Shown here: piece by piece, positions 25,201 to 36,860 of the stretch
Numbering within the stretch: position 1 is the stretch's first letter
Layout: each line of letters starts with the position of its first letter
Source of the DNA: Lottia gigantea
Taxonomy: Eukaryota > Mollusca > Gastropoda > Lottiidae
DNA: 64,000 nt
Assembly (NCBI RefSeq): GCF_000327385.1
Contig: NW_008710284.1
Location: 802,259 to 866,258, forward strand
Reading direction: 5' to 3'
The notes under the pieces: generated by a model
Told to the model about the DNA's origin: nothing
The model's input: the letters and a program-made list of their open reading frames with translations, nothing else
Database searches by the model: none
Position numbers and translations under genes: made by a program

Positions 25201-27872
25201 TCAATCCAATTCGGCAGAACGAAACTATTTTATAGATCAGTTTGAAATTGTAGCCAGTGGTCAGAAAATCAATATCGTGGCCGAATCTAGATGATAAAAA
25301 ATGGACATTATGACGAGGACATGATATTAAAAGTGAAATAAAAACAGTGAATTATATTTATTATTAATATTATTATCATTTACATCCATCAAAAATATTT
25401 TTAATTAAAAACTCCATTTATCAGATGAGATGAGATTTAGTACTAAGCTTCTAGTTTGATACAGACAGATAAAAGCATGGTGAGTAGATGAGTAGAGTTT
25501 GTGGTTTGGGGGTAGGGTAGTAGGAAAGGGGTCTGTTAGCTGCTAGTTTGATACAGAGGGTAAGTGGTGTGTTGGGGTTGTAAGGCTAGGGTAAGGACTG
25601 TTTGAGGGTAAGATTTAATACTAAGAAGATCAGAGGGTGGAGTGGGGTTAAACAAAGGTTTGATTTTGATTTGATTTTTAAAACAGATTATAAACAATCA
25701 TTATGAGAAAAATAGTTCAAACTTGAAAATAAGCATCAGAGAAAAAGGATAAAAAAAATTGGACTTGTTTTCTACTTTGGTAAAAGAAATATAGAAAATT
25801 GTAAAAGAATTTGGTGAGATCAATAAACTATAGCAGTGGTCAAGAAAAGAAGAGAAATCATCTGTCAAACATGCCTCATAAAAATTCTGACCTCCATCTC
25901 CGTCAAAACACGGAGAGATGTTTTAATAGAAACTTATCATCCCGCAGTAATTGACCTCCCTCCGCAGAAATACTTTTCTCTGATTGATTGTCCACCCTGC
26001 TTTTGGCTTCGGTAAACAATATGGCCGCTTCTTCGGACTTGTCATAACAATCTATCTAATCAGATTAGAATTGGGAAAGAACGGGAAAATAAACTTTATC
26101 GATCTCGTATTCGGACAGTGGAACTAATTTCAAATGGAAATAAATAAAAGAAAAACAACTTTGGTCAATCTGCTGGAACACCTGATGATGTTTTCTCTCA
26201 GAGTCTGTCAACTGTGTAACTCTTTCAGAGAGTACACATAGATATTGACCCTTACACAAAACATCATGGCACATTCTTACAGAGAATGTTAATTTTAAAC
26301 TCTTTCAGAGAGTCCACACAGATTATGTGATAGATAAAAGTTCCATTCGTTTGATTGGTTAATCAATTAAAACCCTTTTAAATAGAGCAGACGCAACCAA
26401 TCAAATTATTGTATTTCTTAAACTTTAAGTTCAAATTCTGTGCATGAAAATAAAATCCTAGGTTTTTACACCAGGCGGACTAATGAAGACAGAGTTTCAA
26501 TTCTGTAAAAACAGAAAAGTAAAAAATTTTGTTTCTGAAGACGTCCAAACTTATTATGAAAATCTAATGACCAAAATAATTTGATAGTGGTCACCATCTA
26601 ATTTCCATATTTCTATGTTTTTCTGTCCAGAAAGCCATAGAAAGATGACAATTCCTTATTAATATGACAAAAATAATCTTCATCAAACCCTCACAAACAA
26701 TTCCATCTTTTTAATTACATTTTCTGCGAGGCCGCTCTTATTCCTATTATAGTCCAGCAGAAAAATCTGACCGTCTAAAAATCAATAACTTGGAGTGACC
26801 ATTGGTCAAGACTCTCTCAAATTAATCTTGCAGATTTTATTGTTCTGTTCTGCAAGTTTTGGCAGATGTGTTGCTGTATTACATTAGTGATACAAATCAA
26901 TACTTTTCGGATAATTTTTGAAATAAAATTAGCAGCAGATTGTCCGACCAAATTGTTTTCAGTGTTAGTTATTTGAAAATATACAGGTCCTTAATTTAGA
27001 ATTTTGGTTCTTGGTCTAAAATTTCATTTCTTTGGCAAAATACAACTAAATCAACAGCTTTGGAAAAATGGTGGATTTAATTATCAGAATATTTTGTTTT
27101 CAGATTTCAGTCACTTTTCCATTTGGCAAAATTCAAAACGTGAATTTCGTTGCTTCTGTCTGCTCATTTACGTAATTCTACCAAATTTCAAGGCATAAAA
27201 AATAAATAAATCTTTTAGCATCTTAAACAGAATAAAGATATCACCAAGTATTTGTTTTAATAGACAATTTTTACAAGTAAGACCATCTCAAATGGCTACA
27301 CACAAGTCTGAAATAAATCTTAAATTTTAACTTCTTACACGGAAGAGTTTTATTCACTGACCATTTGTTTTGGCGGGTATTTTACTGGAATATTATAATT
27401 AAATTTGAAGGGTCATTCTTTCTGAAGAAGAAAAATCTCCAAGGAGTCTGTCATGAATCACACTAAAGTCGTGAAATCTACAATAGCAATGTCCACTTCA
27501 CATGCAACGAAAAATATTGCCGTTCAAATATTACCATTTTCTAAATCAATATCACAATGACCATCACGTGACCTTTAAATACTCAGAGGTCATTTGTCTT
27601 CTCAGGCGCCATAAAATAGGAATAAAATTTACTAAAACATGGTCAAGATTTTCAGAAATTGTCAAGGGAGATTCCGTATTTTCTTCATGAAATGAAATTT
27701 TCGTTTTGATTAATCAAATTTGTCCAATGATGATTAATGTAAAAGCATTTTGTTTTTCTCTATTTATCAGATCTTAATGAATTTATTTCCAACTTTTGTT
27801 CTGATTTTGTAAATATTTTTAAAGACCTATTTTTTTTTTGTGGTTCCCTACTCTAAAGAATGCAGTTGTTAT
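22232..27872. other. gene-free stretch
   Basis: No gene was recognised in 5.6 kb. Open frames of up to 120 codons are AT-driven. Points of note are a CpG-bearing patch at 24470-24720 with AGACGTCA (24614) and TTACGTCA (24625), a GACGTC at 26540, and a YY1-like AATATGGCCGC at 26019 after GTAAACA. G-rich repeated words occur at 25440-25640. Confidence 0.45.
24590..24720. promoter_or_regulatory. CpG-bearing patch with CRE-like sites
   Basis: GCAGACGTCAAATTTACGTC contains AGACGTCA and TTACGTCA, each a near match to the CRE consensus, 11 bp apart. The phrase GACGTCAAAT is also present in the patch at 5960. Inferred to be regulatory. No exon is visible. Confidence 0.3.
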
Positions 27873-28226
27873 GATGAACATGTAATTTGTTGAAACATTG
27901 TCTAAGTTTACAAAGAAACCAAAGTTATTTTAAAACAATAAAATTTCACTTATCACTAATTAAGTGTAAATTGTTGAAACATTGTCTTAGATTTGTAGCA
28001 CTTTGTAGTAACTTTGAATCATTAATATTAAATCAGCATAAATTAAAATGTTACCTTTCTTTATGAATTTCAATTGCTATGATATTTTTATACGTCTGAT
28101 GTACATGTAAATTGTTGAAACGTTGTCTATGCCATAAAAAGATTTTATTAACAGAAATAAATAGCAATATTAGTGTTTTAGTTTTTAATATTCCTGAATG
28201 TAAATTGTTGAAACGTTGTCTATGCT
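27873..28226 (+). repeat. R1 repeat, four spaced copies
   Basis: TGTAAATTGTTGAAACGTTG or close relatives (followed by TCTAAG or TCTATG) occur near 27880, 27965, 28104 and 28199, separated by unrelated AT-rich sequence of 60-110 bp. This is the same family as at 20081. Confidence 0.8.
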
Positions 28227-28314
28227 ATTAATATTCCTGTTGTTTCGTGATAATTCAATCACTAATCATGTTTTAAATTTCTAATAATCCTCTCTACTTT
28301 CTGTTTTTTTACAG

Positions 28315-28378
28315 AGTGATTTATAGTCCTGTAAACTTAGATCCTAATATGGCTTCCCTCGTCCACGGAGAGTCGTAA
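28315..28378 (+). CDS. possible terminal exon, gene unknown
   Basis: TTTCTGTTTTTTTACAG is a strong acceptor. After it, the frame beginning with the second base reads VIYSPVNLDPNMASLVHGES and then TAA. Codon use is less AT-biased than the surroundings. The phase fits the possible exon ending at 13916. No family is recognised and no gene body is visible upstream, so this could be a chance match. Confidence 0.22.
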
Positions 28379-28740
28379 ATTACAACTGGATCAAAACACT
28401 AGACAAAAAACATCATCATAAATCTGAGGATTTTGTCTGGAACTAGACCAGTCTCTAATTTTCTAATAAATTTCATTTCATTTGTCTTTAATACGATTTT
28501 TGTCAAAATGTTTTTTTTCATTTCCAATATTTTTTTTATTCATTTCAAAACGTTGTTCTGTTTTATTTCATTTGTCTTCTCAAAAGGTCTAGTTATTTAC
28601 TTCCAAAAAATATTAATTGTCCCAAAGTGTAGACATAAGAATAATTTCTACTTGTCAAACTTCAGTAGAGACTTAAGCTGATGTAGGTCAGTTGTCTGAA
28701 GATCGCATAGCTTGAAACCCTGAGTAACATGTTTTAGGTT
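28379..28740. other. gene-free stretch
   Basis: T-rich sequence with a meaningless 82-codon frame. Confidence 0.45.
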
Positions 28741-29495
28741 GTTCTATATCACTCTACAATTGATATATTGAGCACGATTTTAACAGTAGTATTTCTATAT
28801 CGCTCTACAATTGATGTATTGAGCACGATTTTAACAGTAGTATTTCTATATCGCTCTACAATTGATGTATTGAGCACGATTTTAACAGTAGTATTTCTAT
28901 ATCACTCTACAATTGATATATTGAGCACGATTTTAACAGTGGTATTTCTATATCACTCTACAATTGATATATTGAGCACTATTTTAACAGTGGTATTTCT
29001 ATATAGCTCTACAATTGATATATTGAGCACGATTTTAACAGTGGTATTTCTATATAGCTCTATAATAGATATATTGAGCACTATTTTAACAGTGGTATTT
29101 CTATATAGCTCTACAATTGATATATTGAACACTATTTTAACAGTAGTATTTCTATATAGCTCTACAATTGATGTATCGAGCACTATTTTAACAGTGGTAT
29201 TTCTATATAGCTCTACAATTGATGTATCGAGCACTATTTTAACAGTGGTATTTCTATATAGCTCTACAATTGATATATTGAGCACGATTTTAACAGTGGT
29301 ATTTCTATATAGCTCTACAATTGATATATTGAGCACTATTTTAACAGTAGTATTTCTATATAGCTCTACAATTGATATATTGAGCACGATTTTAACAGTA
29401 GTATTTCTATATCGCTCTACAATTGATATATTGAGCACGATTTTAACAGTAGTATTTCTATATTGCTCTACAATTGATGTATTGAACACGATTTA
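28741..29495. repeat. 51-bp minisatellite, open on both strands
   Basis: About fourteen to fifteen copies of a 51-bp unit containing CTACAATTGATATATTGAGC and ACGATTTTAACAGT, then GTATTTCTATATMGCT. Since 51 is 17 codons, both strands stay open: 253 codons on the + strand (repeating STIDILSTILTVVFLYS) and 178 on the minus strand. The + frame begins at TTG, not ATG, and the repeat has no known protein counterpart. Copies differ at only a few positions, including ATATATTG/ATGTATTG and CACGATT/CACTATT. Confidence 0.92.
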
Positions 29496-29867
29496 TGAAT
29501 ATTTTGCTATTGACCTTCATGTTCAATAAATTATTATTATTATTAATATTATTTCCGTCGCTTACGTAGGCAGATAAAATCTTATAAATACTCTTGAGGA
29601 GGTCGACTAAAGTACCTTGGGTAGGAGTTTAAAATGATAAATTTAAAATATTTGGTGAAAGCCCTACAACATCGTTGTTGAAGGGAATGACATCATATGG
29701 ATTTATTGTTGTTTTTGTATTTAATTCAGAGACAAATGATATAAAACCAAGAGCGCTTACAAATCCTTTTTTTTCGTCTGACAATATATAGATCGAGTAT
29801 TCGATTATAGTCATAGGGAATTTTATTACAGTGAAACCATACGAATGATCAATGAACATTTAAGTCT
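29496..29867. other. gene-free stretch
   Basis: A short ATT microsatellite lies at about 29530-29560, followed by AT-rich DNA without a gene. Confidence 0.5.
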
Positions 29868-30186
29868 AATATCAAATTGGTTGTCTTGTAAATCTAGACT
29901 ACAAGTTCAAATAAAATTGGCAAATTAAACAATTTTTCCTTGGGAAAAATCGTCCAGTCTGCTATTAAATTGGTTGTCTTGTAAATCTAGACTACAAGTT
30001 AAAATAAAATTGGCAAATTAAACAATTTTTCCTTGGGAAAAATCGTCCAGTCTGCTATAGAATTGGTTGTCTTGTTATTCTAGACTACAAGTTTAAATAA
30101 AATCACCAAAAGTAAAAAAAATTATCGTAAATTCGGACATGAAATTGGTTGTCTTGTAAATCTGGACTACAAGTTATAATAAAATC
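29868..30186. repeat. four-copy repeat of about 93 bp with palindrome
   Basis: AAATTGGTTGTCTTGTAAATC begins copies near 29874, 29967, 30060 and 30142. The first two are nearly identical over 93 bp and the last two are more diverged. Each contains CTTGTAAATCTAGACTACAAG or a variant, in which CTTGTA pairs with TACAAG around AATCTAGAC. Confidence 0.88.
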
Positions 30187-31436
30187 AGCAAAACAAACAA
30201 ATCAAGGTCTAAAGTTGTAAGTTCGTAGTCAGGCCAGGCGTCAATTTCACTCCATATTCTCTAAAAAATCCATCAATCTAAGAATTAGTTTGCGAGTATT
30301 TTTCTCCGATCAATATTTGGGCCAGTAGCCATCGGTCAAGATACGTCGGAATGTCCAGTAAGACTCATAAATAATATTGGCAATGATTAAACTAAACTAT
30401 TAACGAGAGCTGTGGCTGGTCCAGGGTTAAATTTTATGTTGTTATTTTGGACAAGAGATGTTTCCACTGTTATCGTCCAAAATATCGTGAATTTACATAT
30501 TTCATGGTCAATTTTAGGTCAAGGTTTGTTCGAAAATGTGAAAATGTGAAAAATTAAATATTCTCTGGTTACACTTTACGTAAGCTCTTGGCATTTTTTT
30601 TTTTAGGTAAAAATGAAAGTACAAGCGTCAGTTTATAACTCTGATCACGATGAATATATAAAGTAAATGATATAAACCTGAACTCAGAGTATATATCACT
30701 TAAAGTGTATTACATTGACAGTATATGACATCACTTGGTAACAGCAGCTCGCTTATTATATCACTTAATTTTGAGGTTCATAGAACAGCTACTAGCGTTA
30801 AAAAATGATCTTAAAATGGACCCATATATGTACAATTATGTCAAGCAAAAAAAACGTCTATCTAAAATCTGAAGTGAAAAGTTACAGTCAAGCCATTTTT
30901 TAAAATCAACAAGAAAATCCGTAAATTACAAAGATGGATTGGATGATACAGATTGTCATTACAAATAAAGAGATAAACTTAGGGCCTTAATCACTTGGCT
31001 TATAACTAAACTGTTATACTTTTTAAAATGTGGAGAATTTTCTTCCAACCCAAGTTCTGAGAAACCACTACTTATTGTATCTATGTCCATAAAAAATAAT
31101 AATTTATGGTGGAAGGTGGTAAAATATATAGATATCACAGTTATAATAATTGATGTAGAAGGGAGTAAAAAATAATGACGGCCCTGATTTGGATTGACAG
31201 AAAAAAACTGATTTTAGTGTCGAGAAAGACGACTCACTGCTTCATCCTCGCGCGTCTAATTAACGGTCAAGAGTGGACACTGACGGCAAGAGTAACCAGA
31301 GCTGGACGCCGACTGGACTTTCAAAATCAATATAAAGGCCAACTCAGAAATTATTTGACCGTCAAGAAGTATTTTTTATTTAGAAGTGCCAAGATCTTGT
31401 CTCTTGAAAGGATAACTTCTATGATTTACAAATGTT
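30187..31436. other. gene-free stretch with CpG-bearing patches
   Basis: Patches near 30200-30420 and 31180-31400 carry more CpG than their neighbours. The latter has an 87-codon open frame with no recognisable domain. At 30727 GACATCACTTGGTAACAGC is the inverted relative of a motif at 8868. No gene is called. Confidence 0.4.
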
Positions 31437-31745
31437 AGAAAGGTCAGTTCTCGTTTCATTTTATTTTGCGGTTGGTTTTTATTGTTTTTTGGAGGAAAGA
31501 TGTTAGAACTGGGGGTCATATTTAGGCGTTAAGGATATGTCTCTACTTTCACGTAGATGATGGCATGGCAACGCTACATTTCATTTATGTTTTTGCAGTT
31601 GGTTTTTATCGTTTTTTTTGGGAAAGACGTATTAAGGAGGGTTATTGTTTTGAGATGTAATTTTTTGAATATGTTTTACAAATTAATCCTTGAAAGATCA
31701 GTTCTTCATTTCATTTTATTTTTTGTCGTTTAGAAAAGGAAGAGA
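31437..31745. repeat. decayed tandem repeat
   Basis: GAAAGGTCAGTTCTCGTTTC (31438) and GAAAGATCAGTTCTTCATTTC (about 31693) begin two clear copies followed by ATTTTATTTT. A third, less complete copy with GCAGTTGGTTTTTATCG lies between them near 31597. Confidence 0.65.
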
Positions 31746-32400
31746 GAGTGGAAACAACATTTTTATTAATTTTATCTTGTATTTTTTATTATTATTTGTG
31801 AGGTAATACATTAGGAATGGGGTATTTTATTTTATATATCATTTAGCAAATTATTTAGGTTTTATAAATCCTAATATGGTCATCCTTTTTTAGTTCATCT
31901 TAAGCAACCAATTTTCTAGATTTTTGTGGAGCTGGAGATTATTATTTGTGGAATTTGAGGGAAGATACATAAATAACTACTTTTATGATTTATTTTATAC
32001 CAGAATAACTTCATTTTTAACAATTTAAAGTTTATTTGGAAGGAAATAACATTAGAATTCTAAATTCTGAACATCAAAAAATAATGAGGGCAGGAAACAT
32101 CTTTATTCATCAAAAAATAACTAAAATAATAAATTTTGAAATCTAAATTCCCATGCATACATATGATAAAATATTTAATTTCTTCTCAAAACCACGTTCA
32201 GTTAAAATGAAAGAACTTCAGCACATCTACAAATGTTGTGGATATTTTTTGTTTCAAATCCTCAAAATAATCAAGGAGACATATTGCTGGCAAGAGTGTG
32301 AATAATTTGGATCAAAAACTTGTGTCTACTGTTTTTAATACATACTTTACAAAATGGTAGATATTTTCATATCATTTGAATTATTTGTGAATTAAATATC
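31746..32400. other. gene-free stretch
   Basis: AT-rich, nothing recognisable. Confidence 0.5.
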
Positions 32401-32790
32401 TATATTAAATATTTTTCAAAAAAGTCTTTGATAATTTCTAATGTTTCCTAAAAATTCCTGACATTTTGGAATAAAAGACATTTTTTAAAAGTCAATAATC
32501 ATTAATATTACAATCTGATATAAGATCTCATTAATATCTTTTCAAAAAGTCTTCTAGAAGACGAGAAGATTCTTATATTTTTCATAAATTTCTTGACATT
32601 TAGAAATAAGAATTTAATGAAAAGAAAACCTTTTTCAAAACATTTTCAAGATTGGCTTATATTTTCCAGCATTTCTTAACATTTACGTGGACAGATTTTT
32701 CTGAATAGAAATTAATACAATATCTTTTCAAGATTTCAGAGTTTTCAGGAATTTTGTTGACATTTTGGAATAAAACCATGGTAATCAATA
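32401..32790. repeat. decayed repeat with TTGACATTTTGGAATAAAA
   Basis: CCTGACATTTTGGAATAAAA (about 32457), CTTGACATTTAGAAATAAG (about 32592) and GTTGACATTTTGGAATAAAA (about 32756) mark successive diverged units, each preceded by a TTTTCA tract and a CTTTT run. Confidence 0.6.
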
Positions 32791-32959
32791 TTGTCTGAGA
32801 GCGAGAATAACTCAGTGTCCGTGGTTGTCCACTGTAGTCCACTGTAATGGTCAGTTCTATAGGTCACAGTGACCTCTGGTAGTAATAATAGCACTGGTTC
32901 TTAAGATTATCATTATTATAACAAATAATTTTGGTATTAGGTCAATTTGAGAGCACAGC

Positions 32960-33245
32960 TTACAGTATTTGAGCTCTAGTTGATATTTTCAATTAATATA
33001 TTCATTTTTAAGTTAAAATTTATATTATTGTTGATCAAAGGGAATATATTAGAATTGCATAAACAGAATACAGTAGTCTATTAAAAGCTCTAGTTCATAT
33101 TTCATTTTTAAGTTAAAATTTAAATCATTGCTGGTCAAAGGGGATATATTAGAATTGCACAAACAGAATACAGTAGTCTATTAAAAGCTCTTGTTGATAT
33201 TTTCAATTAATATTTTCATTTTTATTGCTAAATTATTGTTGATCA
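32960..33245. repeat. tandem repeat of about 110 bp, two and a half copies
   Basis: AGCTCTAGTTGATATTTTC (about 32970), AGCTCTAGTTCATATTTC (about 33087) and AGCTCTTGTTGATATTTTC (about 33186) start copies that continue with TTCATTTTTAAGTTAAAATT. They end in AGAATTGCATAAACAGAATA and ACAGTAGTCTATTAAA. Confidence 0.85.
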
Positions 33246-34195
33246 AATACAATACAAAAATGCAAAGGTATATTTCCTCTTACAATATAAATAATGATAT
33301 ATATTAACATAGAATACAATCATGCATATATTTAGAACAATGACATATTTCATTTGTAAATTTTGTGTTTATAATAGAAAATATTTCCCAAAAGTTTAAT
33401 TATAAGTATGAGTAAAATCCATTAAAATAGATATCTTTAATTAAATATTCTCTTGTGACAAAACTTCACAGCTAAGACATTTGTAGTTAAAATCAGATAT
33501 GGATGGTAACCACTTTATCAGCAGTGCAGGTCCTATTTTTCATGAAGGATTTGAATTTTAAGCAGGATTAAAGTTGATCTAGGGTAAATTTCAAGGAAAA
33601 ACTTTTGAAAATATTTAATTTATGTGGGAAATTGTATTTAGTGTTTCCTTGTTTTGTTGACTGTGTATCTTCAATATTCAACTCAAGATTATAGTCAAAA
33701 TTTGTCTAGAAGAACCTCAGATGAAAATCAAATTTAGCTTATCCAGTCTTTCAGTGTTCTCAAGGCAAATTATAACATGTAAGTTGTATTTTCTCAAACT
33801 GAATAAATTGTATGAGCAAGTTAGTTGTATATCAAATTCTCCCTGTTTTATATAAGAAAATTTGAATATATCAGCTTCAAAACAGTACTGGTAGTCTAAG
33901 AATATCTTAGCGTTGATAAAACTATAACTTTTTGTAAGTTGACAATGAAAATATATACACTTCCCTCCCAGAATTTTCAACCTAAAATGTATCAAATATT
34001 TCATGAAATTTGTCCACTGAAAAAACAATTTTAAAAATGATAATGTGTGGTCATGATTATATTTTATCAATGCAAAATTATTCAAAAATTATCAGTACTG
34101 TTTTGAAGGTTTTTATTCAAATTAACTTAAATGAAATGAGCAAAAAAATTGATTTACCAACAAATTTTCTAAGACAATAGCCCGAATTTCATGTG
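33246..34195. other. gene-free stretch
   Basis: AT-rich. A 122-codon minus-strand frame (33717-34085) has no recognisable domain and the composition of its surroundings, so it is not called as a gene. Confidence 0.5.
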
Positions 34196-34199
34196 TATT

Positions 34200-34330
34200 T
34201 GTTTGATTATGGTAGAGTTATAACAAAAACACAAGGGGTATATTATGGTATAACTCACTTCTTTAATAACAAAGTATGTAATGTTTAAACTCAATTTACA
34301 CTTGTCGTCGTCATCAGATGATGGTATGGT
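34200..34330 (-). repeat. R1 dispersed repeat, inverted copy
   Basis: The sequence GGTATATTATGGTATAACTC, then CACTTCTTTAATAA, then AATTTACACTTGTCGTCGTC and ATCAGATGATGG reads on the minus strand as the R1 unit (GATGACGACGACAAGTGTAAATT). Confidence 0.7.
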
Positions 34331-35485
34331 AGAGTTGCTATATCTTTCAGAATAACATCAATTAAATCTAAAAATTAATTCTACAATTTAGTTGAATTTA
34401 ATATGAATTATAGATAATAGAAATTGTATTTTTTAATAAGTAAATTTGTCTTAATATACAAACATGCCAAAATATATTTCAGTTTTTATATTTTTTATCT
34501 GTGAAAGTTTAGTATGAATAACTATTTAACAGAATTTACTCTTGATTAAAGAAAATTTAAATAATTCTGCTCCCAAATGTTGTTTTATGTTGTTATATTC
34601 ATAAGTTTTTTGTGAAAATTTGCAATTTTAGGCAATTGTTCACGTGTACAGAACAGAGACTTGAGTAAAAATAAAAATGATTTCAAATCTTTGCTTATGA
34701 ATTTGGTTTAAATTTGAATTTATTGGAAAGAAATTTGTATTAATTTGAATGTATAAAGTAACAAATTGCAGAATTTTTTTTGGTGATTTCCACGGTTTTA
34801 GAAAATGCATCACATGAACTGAGGTTATAATGCAAAGCAAATATGTTTTCATTTGCAAAATTTTTGAAAGTTCATGTTTTAAAAACAAATTGTTAAGAAA
34901 AAGATAACTTATCTTAAGTAGAATATTAATGACTTTATATTAGACCGATTGTTCAGCCATGTTGAAAATTTTGTCAAGAGCAGAAGTCAAGTAGATTTAT
35001 CAAATGTATTTATAAGAAAAACAATGACCAAATCTTACACAAGATTAAACGTCATTTTGACAAAATATGTATCTTTATGTCATGTATTACCTAACTTCTT
35101 TTTACCCATAATCCCTTCAGGGAAAATGAAGGGTTTTGAGTTCGGAAAAGCTCGATGTTCATACAGGCGTAATGACAACAATTTAAACCTTTTGTCTCCA
35201 GGGCAGTAATAGAAAGGGAAAGAATATACATCATTTAACCATCATTACGTTATAATTTATAAAAATGGTTACCCATAATGCCCTGTGGCAGAGTTCGTGA
35301 TGTCACAGAGTGTCATGTTTTACTTTAACTATCTAATATTATTTTTTTTTCAAATTATCTACATTTTTGTGTCTTAGAGGATAGTCTTCGAATTTGAATA
35401 TTTTCATCATGTTTTTGGTTTTTTTCTTTCCATTTTCCGACGATAATGCCTAGTTAAAGAAATTGTAAAAAGGTTTAGTAATTTT
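34331..35485. other. gene-free stretch
   Basis: AT-rich with no recognisable exon. Confidence 0.5.
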
Positions 35486-35590
35486 TACGTGTATCAGGAA
35501 CACTGATAGTATCTATTTGCACCATTCCAATTTTCAATCAGACGTCTGTGGTTCCTGCAATTCCACTAAAACTAATCTTAAGTCACTAAT
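35486..35590 (+). repeat. R2 dispersed repeat
   Basis: GTATCAGGAACACTGATAG, TTTGCACCATTCC and CAGACGTCTGTGGTTCCTGC, followed by AATTCCACTAAAACTAA, match in order a copy at 58655-58735 and partly the 100-bp unit at 835. It probably represents an unnamed non-autonomous element. Confidence 0.6.
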
Positions 35591-36739
35591 GCAATGGTCT
35601 TTTGATGTTATTAATCAAAATAAAAACTTGCAGAACTTCCATTTAATCAAATTCTCCACCACAGAGGATTTGTCCAGCCATTTTTGATGAAAAAAAGTCA
35701 GATGGGTATTCGGAACATTGCAACAGAGCTAAAAAGAAAGTGTCTGCCAAAAATGTGCAAATAAATCTATAAAAGTTAAATTGAAAACTTGAACAATATT
35801 AAAAAAAAATAGCCATGCTTTGATAGTTTCATTAATAGGAAGGATTAACAAAAATTAAAAAATTAAAAATGAAATTTCAATTCAATATTTTGGTAGGCAT
35901 ACGCTTGACTGAAATTCAATGAAAAATTAATTTTGATTTAATTATTAATGTTGATTTGATTTGATTTTAGTATGCATATATGTATTGTATTAAACGTTTT
36001 TTATTAATTAATTTTAAAGAACACCAGACATCATCTGACTCTTGGTAACAGGCTTGATTGAGGCTTGTCTACAAGTGTATTTTTTCTATTTTCTCCTTGT
36101 GATTTGAATAATAGTTTTGATAGGTACATATCTGTTTTCTCCTTGTGATGTAAAATAAAAATTTGGATGGCTTTGCTTGAATTTCATCTCTTTTGACAAA
36201 ATAAATCATAAATTTGACAGTTTTGAGTTTTGAGTTATTAAAGTTATGTAACATAGTACATTTCAAATATTTTGTACTGGTCAAAAACGTTAAATTATGG
36301 GCTCTCACTTATCTTCCTCTAATTATGAAGAGCCATTAATTTTGCTGTCGTCACAAATATGAAATGATGTCATTACACAAACGTTGATCTTACACGTGAA
36401 AAACTGACGTTAAAATGATAAATTATGGCTTAAAAAAGAGAAAGTTTGATGCACATGGACATTATAGGACAAACTTTTATCAAAATTGATGTCATTTCTG
36501 CTGGGACACTATTAATATGAATATAAAACCACTATTTTTTTTAAATTTCTTTCATATATTTTAATGAAAATATTCAGGTAATGTCTTGTATCAAGAGATA
36601 TATTCCTAACTTCTCTGAAGTACTTCTTGAAGACAAACCACATCCCCAATTTAGGGAATAAAACCTTTTTTCTTAGAGAGCTATTGAGAAAAACTTAATT
36701 TTATTCAAATGCTATAAGATTTGAAGGACATATAGAAGC
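35591..36739. other. gene-free stretch
   Basis: AT-rich. A short duplicated word, TTTTCTCCTTGTGATT, occurs near 36088 and 36133. Nothing else is seen. Confidence 0.5.
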
Positions 36740-36860
36740 GAGGGGCACATATAACAAAACACAGGACAATATTATGGAATATAACACACTTCTTTAATAA
36801 GGTTTGGCACATAACATTTCAACACATTATACACGTGTCGTCATCAGATGTTAATTGATA
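36740..36860 (-). repeat. R1 dispersed repeat, inverted copy
   Basis: GACAATATTATGGAATATAAC, ACACTTCTTTAATAAGG, CATTTCAACACATTATACACG and TGTCGTCATCAGATG follow the same order as at 34200 and are the reverse complement of the R1 unit at 20081. Confidence 0.72.

Noticed and set aside
33717-34085. 122-codon minus-strand ORF
   Set aside because: Composition follows the AT-rich surroundings, and there is no domain, splice context or promoter.
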